Assembly: GCA_028292345.1 (NCBI GenBank)
Contig: JAQGMN010000148.1
Coordinates: 1-7,730 of the forward strand
DNA: 7,730 nucleotides
Reading direction: 5' to 3'
Source: Polaromonas sp.
Lineage (GTDB): Bacteria > Pseudomonadota > Gammaproteobacteria > Burkholderiales > Burkholderiaceae_C
Shown: piece by piece, positions 1 to 5,978 of the stretch
Numbering within the stretch: position 1 is the first letter of the stretch
How the letters are laid out: each line of letters starts with the position of its first letter
Translations under genes and position numbers: made by a program
The notes under the pieces: model-generated
Told to the model about the DNA's origin: nothing
The model's input: the letters and a program-made list of their open reading frames with translations, nothing else
Databases searched by the model: none

Positions 1-869
1 ATTTCCAGCACCTCGTCGACCCGGTAGAGCTGCGCGCTCGGGATCTTGTGCGCCGGGTTGCCCAGGATCCGCCACTGGCCGGAGGCATCGGGCCGCGCCC
101 AGTGGCTGGCGAGCCACAGCGCCTTGTCCGGCGTCAGCCGGGGATTGGTCTTCATCAGGCGCTGCGCAACGCCGCCGACATCGTCATAGCTTTTCAGCGC
201 CATTTCGCCGCGCTGCGCGCTTTTCAGCCCGTCCATCCATTGCGCCAGCCGTCCGGCCGCCTGGCTGGGCCGGCTCGCCGGCAGGCCGAAGCCCTCCAGG
301 TTGACCAGCCGGCGAATGCGCGCCGGCCGCACGCCGGCATACAGCATGGCCACGTTGCCGCCCATGCTGTGGCCCACCAGGTCCACCGCCTGGCCGGGCG
401 CGTAATGGTCGAGCAGGAAGTCCAGGTCGGCCAGGTAGTCGGCGAACCAGTAGCTGTCGGCCTGCCAGCCCGAAGGCAGCAGGCCGGTCTGCCCGAAGCC
501 GCGCCAGTCGGGCGCAATGATCGTGCGGCCGGCGGCAAAGGCGTCGGTGAAGGCATCGACCATGAACTGCCAGGACGCCGCCACGTCCATCCAGCCGTGC
601 ACAAGCACTAACGGAGCCCCCACGCTTGTCGCTTCGCGTACTGCGCTGCCCCCCGAGGGGGCCGCTGCGCCTGCGGCCCGGCTAAGCCGGTTCCGCGGCC
701 CCTGCTGGGGGGGGAGTGCCGTCTCTGCGTCTGTTGTTTCGCATTCTTTGCTGCCTCCCGTGGGGGCTGCGCTTGCCTGGGGCGGCGCGGCATTCCAGAT
801 GCAGACATGGTGGTCGAGCCCGCGCATAGGGACAAACTCGCTGCGAAAAAGTCGGTTTTCTTTGTACAT
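1..869 (-). CDS. Alpha/beta hydrolase, C-terminus off the left edge
   Basis: Predicted cytoplasmic serine hydrolase of the alpha/beta fold; the substrate cannot be told. About 289 residues are visible. The oxyanion-side HGW motif is at residues 91-93, a DWRG motif at 121-124, and the nucleophile elbow GHSMGG surrounds Ser168. Further on, a stretch beginning VNLEGFGLP is typical of a hydrolase group I recall from Comamonadaceae. The catalytic Asp/His region may be partly beyond the edge. The start chosen is ATG at 869, giving MYKENRLFRSEF; ATG at 827 is the alternative. Neither has a clear Shine-Dalgarno sequence. The gene diverges from the acyl-CoA synthetase with 27 bp between starts. Oddity: between Pro30 and Gly84, where relatives have only a short linker before the first HG strand, there are about 53 extra residues. 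They are encoded by a GC-rich repeat (core 646-708) read through in frame with no stop. The family call is firm; the function is open. Confidence 0.88.
   Translation of the reverse strand, partial: MYKENRLFRSEFVPMRGLDHHVCIWNAAPPQASAAPTGGSKECETTDAETALPPQQGPRNRLSRAAGAAAPSGGSAVREATSVGAPLVLVHGWMDVAASWQFMVDAFTDAFAAGRTIIAPDWRGFGQTGLLPSGWQADSYWFADYLADLDFLLDHYAPGQAVDLVGHSMGGNVAMLYAGVRPARIRRLVNLEGFGLPASRPSQAAGRLAQWMDGLKSAQRGEMALKSYDDVGGVAQRLMKTNPRLTPDKALWLASHWARPDASGQWRILGNPAHKIPSAQLYRVDEVLE
615..768. repeat. GC-rich structured repeat inserted in the hydrolase gene (copy 1)
   Basis: The 63-bp core (646-708) matches 6659-6721 in inverted orientation at 58 of 63 positions with no gaps. The core can fold into an 8-bp outer stem (GGGGCCGC with GCGGCCCC) enclosing a CCGGC/GCCGG hairpin, or alternatively into CCGC/GCGG and CCCCC/GGGGG hairpins. 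A perfect 10-bp inverted pair, AGCCCCCACG at 615-624 and its complement at 759-768, frames the segment. These limits roughly coincide with the extra residues in the hydrolase. No convincing target-site duplication is visible, and no transposase is encoded. The right flank (709-768) does not match copy 2, so the true element boundary on that side is uncertain. I recall similar repeats between genes of Comamonadaceae, which I cannot check here. Confidence 0.8.
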
Positions 870-878
870 TGGACGCAC

Positions 879-884
879 ATCATA
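879..884 (-). promoter_or_regulatory. Possible -10 box for the hydrolase gene
   Basis: On the minus strand TATGAT matches the sigma70 -10 consensus at five of six bases and lies 9 nt before the ATG at 869. Transcription would begin within a few bases of the start codon, which would fit the missing Shine-Dalgarno sequence and a near-leaderless message. There is no good -35 box at normal spacing (the closest TTGACT is 21 bp away), so this is a weak call. Confidence 0.22.
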
Positions 885-889
885 AGGAG
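884..889 (+). promoter_or_regulatory. Shine-Dalgarno that fixes a TTG start
   Basis: AAGGAG sits 7 nt before the TTG at 897, which is in frame with the acyl-CoA synthetase. No ATG in that frame is suitably placed, and the upstream in-frame ATG at 807 has no ribosome binding site and would overlap the divergent hydrolase gene. This decides the start of the synthetase. Confidence 0.75.
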
Positions 890-896
890 ACAGGCC

Positions 897-2768
897 TTGA
901 ACAGCAGTCAAGACAGCGACAAGCCGGGCCACCGTCCGGCGCAGGACCCGCCCGACCACTATGCGCAATTGCACAGCGGCTTTCGCTGGCCGGTGGACGA
1001 ATTCTTCAACATCGCCGAGGTCTGCTGCAGCCGCTGGGCCCGGGCCGGTAACGAACCGCCAGGCGCTACTGAAAGAATAGCTGTGCGTGTACACCAGACA
1101 AGCGCAGAGACCGTTTTTCATACTTATCTGGAGCTGAAGCAGGCCGCCGATGCGCTCAGCCACGGGCTGGCCGCGCTGGGCGTGCAGCGCGGCGACCGGG
1201 TTGCCATCGTCATGCCGCAGCGCTTAGAAACCGCCGTGGCCTACATGGCCGTGCTGCAGATGGGCGCGGTCGCCATGCCGCTGTCGATGCTGTTCGGACC
1301 CGAGGCGCTGGCGTACCGGCTGCAGGACAGCGCGGCGGTGCTGGCCATCTGCGATGAATGCTCGGTGGACAGCATGATCGCCGTCCGGGCCGAATGCCCG
1401 GCGCTGCGCACGCTGGTGGCCGCCGGCGGCGCGGCAGGGCAGGGCGATGTGGACTATGCGGCGGTCTTGCAGGCGCAGCAGGGCGAATTCACCGCCGCCC
1501 GAACCCGCGCCGACGACGCCGCGATCCTGATCTACACCAGCGGCACGACCGGCCCGCCCAAGGGCGCGCTGCTGGCGCACCGGTCGCTGATCGGCAACCT
1601 GCCCGGCTTCGTCTGTAGCCAGAACTGGTTCGGCTTCGACGGCATTGCGAATCAAGCGTCAGATGCCGTGTTCTGGAGCCCGGCCGACTGGGCCTGGACC
1701 GGCGGGCTGATGGATGCGCTGCTGCCAACGCTGTATTTCGGCCGGCCGATCGTGGCTTTCAATGGCCGCTTCAGCCCCGAACTCGCCTTCAGCCTGATGG
1801 CGCGGAACGGCGTGACGCACACATTCCTGTTTCCGACCGCGCTCAAGGCCATGATGAAGGCTTTCCCGCGTCCGCGCGAGCAGTTCGCGCTCAAGCTGCA
1901 GGGCCTGATGAGTGCCGGCGAGGCCGTCGGCGACGCGGTGTTCGACTACTGCCGTGGGCAGCTCGGCGTGACGGTCAACGAGATGTTCGGCCAGACCGAG
2001 ATCAATTACGTGGTCGGCAACTGCCATGGGGCGGCCGCTTCGCTGCCGGTCGAGGGATTCGTTCCGCTTCAGGCCGGCGCGCCCGCAGGACTGTTCCCCG
2101 TGCTGGCGGCCCTGGGGCCGCGCGCCGGCTGGCCGGCCCGGCCGGGCAGCATGGGCAAGGCGTATCCGGGGCATCAGGTGAAAGTGATCGACGACGACGG
2201 CCGGGAATGCCCCGTCGGCATGCCGGGCGACGTGGCGGTCAACCGTTTTGATGTCCACGGCGACCCGGACCCGATCTTCTTCCTGGGCTACTGGAACAAC
2301 GACGCCGCCACGCGCGCCAAGTTCACCGGCGACTGGTGCCGCACCGGCGACCTGGCGCGCCGGGATGCCGACGGCTACCTCTGGTACGACGGCCGGGCCG
2401 ACGATGTGTTCAAGGCCGCCGGCTACCGCATCGGCCCCGGCGAGATCGAGAACTGCCTGGTCAAGCATCCGGCCGTGGCCAATGCCGCCGTGGTGCCCAA
2501 GCCCGACAGCGAGCGCGGCGCGGTGGTCAAGGCGTATGTCGTGCTTGCTCCTGAATCAGTAGCTGCTCGCGCAGGCGCTGCAAGCGCAAAAGCCGAATTT
2601 GATCAACATCTGATGGCCGAGCTGCAGGCCCATGTCAAAAACATGCTGGCGCCCTACGAATACCCCAAGGAGATCGAGTTCATCGACGCGCTGCCCATGA
2701 CCACCACCGGCAAGGTGCAGCGCCGGGTGCTGCGGCTGCAGGAAGAAGCGCGCTTCAACAAGGATTGA
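897..2768 (+). CDS. AMP-forming acyl-CoA synthetase (ANL superfamily)
   Basis: Predicted to activate a carboxylic acid to its acyl-AMP and then to the CoA thioester, in the cytoplasm. The product is 623 residues from the TTG at 897. Adenylation motifs occur in order: the phosphate-binding loop YTSGTTGPPKG (213-223), NEMFGQTE (361-368), TGDL (483-486), the hinge region GRADDVFKAAGYR (499-511) and the catalytic lysine in TTTGKVQRR (Lys606). A central FWSPADWAWTGG stretch resembles acetyl- and medium-chain acyl-CoA synthetases; acid chain length cannot be fixed. Two 22-codon segments with unusual codons (residues 57-78 and 552-572) look like a repeat family read in frame. About 34 residues (378-411), between NCH and the WPARPGSMGK stretch, appear extra relative to the family pattern I remember. 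The catalytic core looks complete, so the enzyme is probably active. The gene stands alone, divergent from the hydrolase, and ends before a terminator. Confidence 0.93.
   Translation: MNSSQDSDKPGHRPAQDPPDHYAQLHSGFRWPVDEFFNIAEVCCSRWARAGNEPPGATERIAVRVHQTSAETVFHTYLELKQAADALSHGLAALGVQRGDRVAIVMPQRLETAVAYMAVLQMGAVAMPLSMLFGPEALAYRLQDSAAVLAICDECSVDSMIAVRAECPALRTLVAAGGAAGQGDVDYAAVLQAQQGEFTAARTRADDAAILIYTSGTTGPPKGALLAHRSLIGNLPGFVCSQNWFGFDGIANQASDAVFWSPADWAWTGGLMDALLPTLYFGRPIVAFNGRFSPELAFSLMARNGVTHTFLFPTALKAMMKAFPRPREQFALKLQGLMSAGEAVGDAVFDYCRGQLGVTVNEMFGQTEINYVVGNCHGAAASLPVEGFVPLQAGAPAGLFPVLAALGPRAGWPARPGSMGKAYPGHQVKVIDDDGRECPVGMPGDVAVNRFDVHGDPDPIFFLGYWNNDAATRAKFTGDWCRTGDLARRDADGYLWYDGRADDVFKAAGYRIGPGEIENCLVKHPAVANAAVVPKPDSERGAVVKAYVVLAPESVAARAGAASAKAEFDQHLMAELQAHVKNMLAPYEYPKEIEFIDALPMTTTGKVQRRVLRLQEEARFNKD
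1065..1130 (+). repeat. Degenerate in-frame 22-codon repeat, copy A
   Basis: This segment aligns without gaps to 2547-2612 at 42 of 66 bases, in the same reading phase. The shared core is TAGCTG followed, 15 bases later, by CAAGCGCA. It uses ATA, GTA, AGA, ACA and GCT codons that are uncommon in the surrounding GC-rich gene. It resembles a short interspersed repeat I recall from Comamonadaceae genomes, but that identification is from memory. Both ends are approximate. Confidence 0.45.
2547..2612 (+). repeat. Degenerate in-frame 22-codon repeat, copy B
   Basis: Partner of copy A at 1065-1130, in the same orientation and phase. It encodes an Ala-rich stretch (SVAARAGAASAKAEFD) between the AYVVLAP strand and the LQAHVK helix of the C-terminal domain. 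GCT, GCA, GTA, TCA and AAA codons stand out from the GCC/GCG-rich neighbourhood. The surface loop here is longer than I would expect in this enzyme family, consistent with an inserted repeat. Confidence 0.5.
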
Positions 2769-2780
2769 TCGAACCGGCCG

Positions 2781-2794
2781 CCTGCCGTTGCAGG
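2781..2794. other. Small hairpin upstream of the terminator
   Basis: CCTGC-CGTT-GCAGG forms a perfect 5-bp stem with a 4-nt loop just after the synthetase stop codon. It has no T-tract of its own and may only assist the neighbouring terminator. Confidence 0.4.
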
Positions 2795-2798
2795 CATG

Positions 2799-2825
2799 AA
2801 AAAAGCGCCCGAGGGCGCTTTTTTT
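2799..2825. terminator. Bidirectional Rho-independent terminator
   Basis: A perfect palindrome: six A, GCGCCC, GA, GGGCGC, then seven T. It offers a strong GC stem followed by a T-tract on both strands. It lies between the convergent synthetase (stop at 2768) and the OmpA-like lipoprotein gene (stop at 2849), and is positioned to end both transcripts. Confidence 0.92.
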
Positions 2826-2848
2826 GAGGTCAAGCCGCTGGACGGGAA

Positions 2849-3511
2849 TTAACGCGGAGCCGGTTCGGCGACGTAGATCTCGACGCGGCGGTTCTTGGCG
2901 CGGCCCTGGTCGCTGCCGTTGTCGGCAATCGGCTCGCGCGAACCGCGGCCGTCGGTGGCAATGCGCTGCGCGGCCACGCCCCGGCCGACCAGGTAGTCGC
3001 GGGCGGCGTTGGCGCGGTCGACCGACAGCGGGTTGTTGATGGAATCCGAGCCGGTGCTGTCGGTGTGGCCGATGATGGACACCGTGGTGATCGGGTTCTG
3101 GTTCAGGCTGGTGGCGAAATTCGTGAGTACCGGCGCGAAGTTCGACTTGATGGCCGAGCGGCCCACGTCGAACGACACATCGCTCGGAATGTCGAGCTTC
3201 AGGCGGTTGTCCTGGGTCTGGCTCACGCCGACGCCGGTGCCGGCCGTGGCCCGTTCCATGGCGACCTTCTGGTCCTGCATTTTCTTCGACCAGATGTAGC
3301 CGCCGCCCGCGCCAACCGCGCCGCCCAGCACCGCGCCCTGCGCCGCGCCCTTGGAGCCGCCAGTCACTGCGCCCAGCACTGCGCCCAGACCGGCGCCAAT
3401 GCCCGCGCCCTGCGCCGTGCCGCGCTGGGTTTCGCTCATGTTGGCGCAACCCGACAAGACGGCCAGGGACAGTGCCGCGCAGATGACGGTGGTGGTGAAT
3501 GCTTTTCTCAT
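2849..3511 (-). CDS. OmpA-family peptidoglycan-binding lipoprotein
   Basis: Predicted outer-membrane lipoprotein that anchors the envelope to peptidoglycan. The product is 220 residues. It has a lipoprotein signal peptide with lipobox LSGC and acylated Cys22, followed by Ala-Asn rather than Asp, which favours export to the outer membrane. Residues about 31-72 form a glycine-zipper region with two similar blocks (GTAQGAG and GAAQGAV). The OmpA-like domain covers about 105-214, with GHTDSTG at 148-154 and GRAKNRRVEI at 203-212 as the peptidoglycan-binding landmarks. The start is ATG at 3511, preceded by GAGGAG (3518-3523) at 6 nt. It is probably monocistronic, ending at the shared terminator. 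It resembles the YiaD/Pal-like group; I give no symbol because several paralogues of this kind usually coexist. Confidence 0.94.
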   Translation of the reverse strand: MRKAFTTTVICAALSLAVLSGCANMSETQRGTAQGAGIGAGLGAVLGAVTGGSKGAAQGAVLGGAVGAGGGYIWSKKMQDQKVAMERATAGTGVGVSQTQDNRLKLDIPSDVSFDVGRSAIKSNFAPVLTNFATSLNQNPITTVSIIGHTDSTGSDSINNPLSVDRANAARDYLVGRGVAAQRIATDGRGSREPIADNGSDQGRAKNRRVEIYVAEPAPR

Positions 3512-3526
3512 GGAAGACTCCTCAAA

Positions 3527-3536
3527 ATATTAATAT
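3527..3536. promoter_or_regulatory. AT-rich palindrome before the lipoprotein gene
   Basis: ATATTAATAT is a perfect 10-bp palindrome just upstream of the GAGGAG ribosome binding site. It overlaps plausible -10 sequences for the lipoprotein gene (TATATT on the minus strand). No -35 box at normal spacing is recognisable, so it could be a promoter core, an operator, or simply AT-rich leader. Confidence 0.3.
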
Positions 3537-3580
3537 AGCTCGGTTCGAACTGCGCATTAGAGCGCCAGTAGGTAAATGCT

Positions 3581-3612
3581 AAACGTTTCATTTGTATGAA
3601 ATTGTCAGACAA
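3581..3612. promoter_or_regulatory. Cluster of short palindromes in the divergent intergenic region
   Basis: Three neighbouring symmetrical sequences are visible: AAACGTTT (3581-3588), the inverted pair TTTCAT/ATGAAA with a 4-bp spacer (3586-3601), and TTGTC-A-GACAA (3602-3612). They lie between the divergent lipoprotein and aldo/keto reductase genes, a natural place for operators. No known regulator site is recognised. The rest of the 217-bp gap (3512-3728) shows nothing else clear beyond the promoter call at 3619-3648. Confidence 0.3.
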
Positions 3613-3618
3613 GCGCCC

Positions 3619-3648
3619 TTGTCAGCGTGCGATGAAGCGATTTTTACT
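3619..3648 (+). promoter_or_regulatory. Candidate sigma70 promoter for the reductase operon
   Basis: TTGTCA (3619-3624, five of six bases of the -35 consensus) and TTTACT (3643-3648, four of six of the -10) are separated by 18 bp. Transcription would start near 3655, leaving a leader of roughly 75 nt before the ATG at 3729. Confidence 0.33.
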
Positions 3649-3728
3649 GCCTTTAAACTAGCGCCTTTTGCGCATTGCCGGCAAGGCTGGTTCTTTTGCA
3701 ATCCGTTCACTCCAACCCCTTCCATCCC

Positions 3729-4790
3729 ATGAATAAAGTTCAACTCGGCGCAAGCGACCTGCAGGTGACCCCGGTGTGCCTGGGCACCATGACGTTTGGC
3801 GAACAGGTCGATGAAGCCACCTCCCACGCCATCCTGGACCGCTCGCTGGTGCGCGGCATCAATTTCCTCGACACGGCCGAGATGTATTCGGTGCCGGCGC
3901 GGGCCGAAACCTTTGGCGCCACCGAGACCATCATCGGCAACTGGCTGGCCAGGCGTCCGGGCGCGCGCCAGCAACTCGTGCTGGCCACCAAGGTCGCCGG
4001 CCCGTCGCGCGGCATGCCCTGGGTCCGCGAAGGCACGGGCATGACGGCGGGTGACATCACCGCGTCCTGCCATGCCAGCCTGAAGCGCCTGCAGACCGAC
4101 GTCATCGACCTCTACCAGATCCACTGGCCCGAGCGCCATGTGCCCGCCTTTGGCGCGCTGTACTACAACCCCGACCAGGAGCGCAGCGCGACCTCCATCC
4201 ATGCGCAGCTCGAAGCGCTGGGCCGGCTGGTCAGCCAGGGCAAGGTGCGCCACATCGGCCTGTCGAACGAGACGCCCTACGGCGTGCATGAGTTCGTCCG
4301 CCTGGCCGAGCGGCACGGCCTGCCGCGCATTGCCACGGTGCAGAACCCGTACTGCCTGATCAACCGCACCGTTGAAAACGGCCTGGACGAAACCATGCAC
4401 CGCCTGGGCGTGTCGCTGCTGGCCTATTCGCCGCTGGGATTCGGCCTGCTGACCGGCAAATACGATGCATCCGGAACCGAGGGCGCCGGCGCGCCGCAGG
4501 ACGGCCGCATCGCCCGGTACGAATCGGTCCGCAAGCAGCGCTGGGGCCGCCCCGAAGCGCTGGCCGCCGCCCGTCGCTACAACCAGCTGGCGCAGGGCCA
4601 CGGCTTGAGCCCCACGCAGCTGGCGCTGGCGTTTTGCTACACCAAGTGGCAGGTCGCCAGTACCATCATCGGCGTGACATCGGTGGCCCAGCTGGACGAA
4701 GACCTGGATGCGTACGGCACCACGCTCGGCGCCGAAGTGCTCGAGGAAATCGACAAGATCCGCTGGGAAGCCCGGGACCCGGCGCTGTAA
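3729..4790 (+). CDS. tas: Tas-type aldo/keto reductase
   Basis: NADPH-dependent oxidoreductase of the aldo/keto reductase superfamily, cytoplasmic, with physiological substrate unknown. The product is 353 residues, close to E. coli Tas (346). The catalytic tetrad is visible as Asp48 and Tyr53 (in FLDTAEMY), Lys88 (in LATKVAGPSR) and His132 (in YQIHWPER). The GTMTFGEQ start, the AEMYSVPAR loop, the IGLSNET strand and the late TIIGVTS segment match the Tas subgroup well. The start is ATG at 3729, giving MNKVQLGASDLQVTP; an upstream in-frame ATG at 3675 would add 18 residues not typical of the family. No clear Shine-Dalgarno precedes either. It is first in a probable operon, with the YbaK-family gene 24 bp downstream. 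The shared cofactor-binding architecture is certain; use of the name tas is by similarity. Confidence 0.93.
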   Translation: MNKVQLGASDLQVTPVCLGTMTFGEQVDEATSHAILDRSLVRGINFLDTAEMYSVPARAETFGATETIIGNWLARRPGARQQLVLATKVAGPSRGMPWVREGTGMTAGDITASCHASLKRLQTDVIDLYQIHWPERHVPAFGALYYNPDQERSATSIHAQLEALGRLVSQGKVRHIGLSNETPYGVHEFVRLAERHGLPRIATVQNPYCLINRTVENGLDETMHRLGVSLLAYSPLGFGLLTGKYDASGTEGAGAPQDGRIARYESVRKQRWGRPEALAAARRYNQLAQGHGLSPTQLALAFCYTKWQVASTIIGVTSVAQLDEDLDAYGTTLGAEVLEEIDKIRWEARDPAL

Positions 4791-4814
4791 GGCCGAATTT
4801 TTCCGGACGCTGCC

Positions 4815-5306
4815 ATGGCCAGGAAAGACCACGTGTCCGAAACGCCCGCCACGCAACTGCTGAAGTCCCGCAAGGTGGTTTTCACCGAGCATCCCTACGA
4901 GTACCTGGAGCATGGCGGCGCGCAGCACAGCGCGCAGGTGCTGGGCTTCGATCCGTTCACCGTCGTCAAGACGCTGGTGATGCAGGACCAGGATGCCAGG
5001 CCGCTGCTGGTGCTGATGCACGGCAACCGCAAGGTCTCAACGAAAAGCCTGGCGCGGCAGATCGGCGCCAAGTCGGTCGAGCCGTGCAGGCCCGAGGTCG
5101 CCAACCGCCACAGCGGCTACCTGGTCGGCGGCACCTCGCCCTTCGGCACACGCAAAACCATGCCGGTGTACATCGAGGAAAGCATCCTAGCGCTGCCCGA
5201 GATCGCCATCAACGGCGGGCGGCGCGGCTACCTGGTGCGCCTCGACCCGCTGGTGTGCGTCACGCTGCTGGGCGCCCAACCGGTGCAGTGCGCGCTGGCT
5301 GAATAA
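4815..5306 (+). CDS. ybaK: YbaK/EbsC-family aminoacyl-tRNA deacylase
   Basis: Predicted trans-editing enzyme. Family members hydrolyse mischarged Cys-tRNA(Pro) (YbaK type), protecting translation, and act in the cytoplasm with prolyl-tRNA synthetase. The product is 163 residues, the usual size of the stand-alone domain. Key features are the conserved lysine in VVKTLVM (Lys52), an HGNRKVS segment (70-76) and the GGTSPFG motif (106-112), followed by MPVYIEESI. The N-terminal pattern FTEHPYEY matches YbaK. The ATG at 4815 is the natural start, though only a weak GGA precedes it. The gene lies 24 bp after the reductase and 21 bp before plsY, so all three are probably co-transcribed. The exact tRNA/amino-acid specificity within the family is inferred. 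Confidence 0.92.
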   Translation: MARKDHVSETPATQLLKSRKVVFTEHPYEYLEHGGAQHSAQVLGFDPFTVVKTLVMQDQDARPLLVLMHGNRKVSTKSLARQIGAKSVEPCRPEVANRHSGYLVGGTSPFGTRKTMPVYIEESILALPEIAINGGRRGYLVRLDPLVCVTLLGAQPVQCALAE

Positions 5307-5327
5307 CAACAACAAGGGGACCTGATT

Positions 5328-5978
5328 TTGAATTACGCCTATTTTCTCGGCGCCACGCTGCTGGCCTATCTGCTCGGTTCGCTGTCGTTTGCGGTCATCG
5401 TCAGCCGCGTGTCGGGCCTGAACGATCCGCGCAGCTACGGCAGCAAAAACCCGGGCGCGACCAATGTGTTGCGGTCGGGCAACAAGTCGGCGGCCATTGC
5501 CACGCTGCTGCTCGATGGCCTGAAAGGCTGGCTGCCGGTGGTGCTGGTCAAGTGGTTCGGGGCTGATTTTGGTCTGGGCGATGGCGCCGTGGCGGCGGTG
5601 GCGCTGGCGGCTTTCGTCGGCCATTTGTACCCGGTGTTCTTCCAGTTCAAGGGCGGCAAGGGCGTGGCGACAGCGGCCGGCGTGCTGCTGGGCATCAACG
5701 GGGTGCTGGGCCTGGCCACGCTGGCGACCTTCGGGATCGTGGTGTTTTTCTCGCGCTATGTGTCGCTGGCGTCGATGGCGGCGGCCGTGTTCGCGCCATT
5801 TTTCTATTTGCTGGGCGACCGCGCCGCCTGGAATGTCGACAAGTCCATCGTGCTGGCGCTGGTGGCGATTGCCGCGCTGCTGGTCTACCGCCACCGGGGC
5901 AACATCGGCAAGCTGCTCAAGGGGACCGAGTCCAAACTGGGCGCTTCAAAACAGGGCGGAAAAAAGCCGGGTCAGTAA
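5328..5978 (+). CDS. plsY: Glycerol-3-phosphate acyltransferase PlsY
   Basis: Integral inner-membrane enzyme that transfers an acyl group from acyl-phosphate to glycerol-3-phosphate to make lysophosphatidic acid, the first step of phospholipid synthesis. It is 216 residues, slightly longer than the usual ~200 because of a Lys/Gly-rich tail. The three conserved cytosolic motifs are present: GSLSFAVIVSR (17-27), GSKNPGATNVLR (38-49) and GHLYPVFFQFKGGKGVAT (98-115). Several hydrophobic membrane segments separate them. The start is TTG at 5328, giving MNYAYFLGATLLAYLLGS, supported by AAGGGGA 8 nt upstream. It is last in the operon with the reductase and deacylase. Its stop overlaps the end of the convergent protease gene by 7 bp, leaving no room for a terminator between them. 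Confidence 0.96.
   Translation: MNYAYFLGATLLAYLLGSLSFAVIVSRVSGLNDPRSYGSKNPGATNVLRSGNKSAAIATLLLDGLKGWLPVVLVKWFGADFGLGDGAVAAVALAAFVGHLYPVFFQFKGGKGVATAAGVLLGINGVLGLATLATFGIVVFFSRYVSLASMAAAVFAPFFYLLGDRAAWNVDKSIVLALVAIAALLVYRHRGNIGKLLKGTESKLGASKQGGKKPGQ

Noticed and set aside
615..768. Classic insertion sequence or MITE with target duplication
   Set aside because: There is a 10-bp inverted pair at the borders but no visible target-site duplication, and copy 2 lacks the matching far end, so mobility is not established.
807..896. In-frame extension of the acyl-CoA synthetase to an upstream ATG at 807
   Set aside because: It would overlap the divergent hydrolase gene, lacks a ribosome binding site and is not family-like; the TTG at 897 has AAGGAG at ideal spacing.
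1659..2468. Long minus-strand open frame opposite the synthetase (269 codons)
   Set aside because: It is a shadow frame of a GC-rich gene with clear adenylation motifs on the plus strand; its translation shows no recognisable domain.
3606..3616. CAGACAAGCGC in the intergenic region, shared exactly with repeat copy A at 1095-1105
   Set aside because: An 11-base match is expected by chance several times in a window this size, and the flanks do not align convincingly.
3588..5021. Very long minus-strand open frame (477 codons) opposite the reductase and deacylase
   Set aside because: Both plus-strand genes have full catalytic motifs; the antisense translation is His/Arg/Ala-rich with no family resemblance, as expected for a high-GC shadow.
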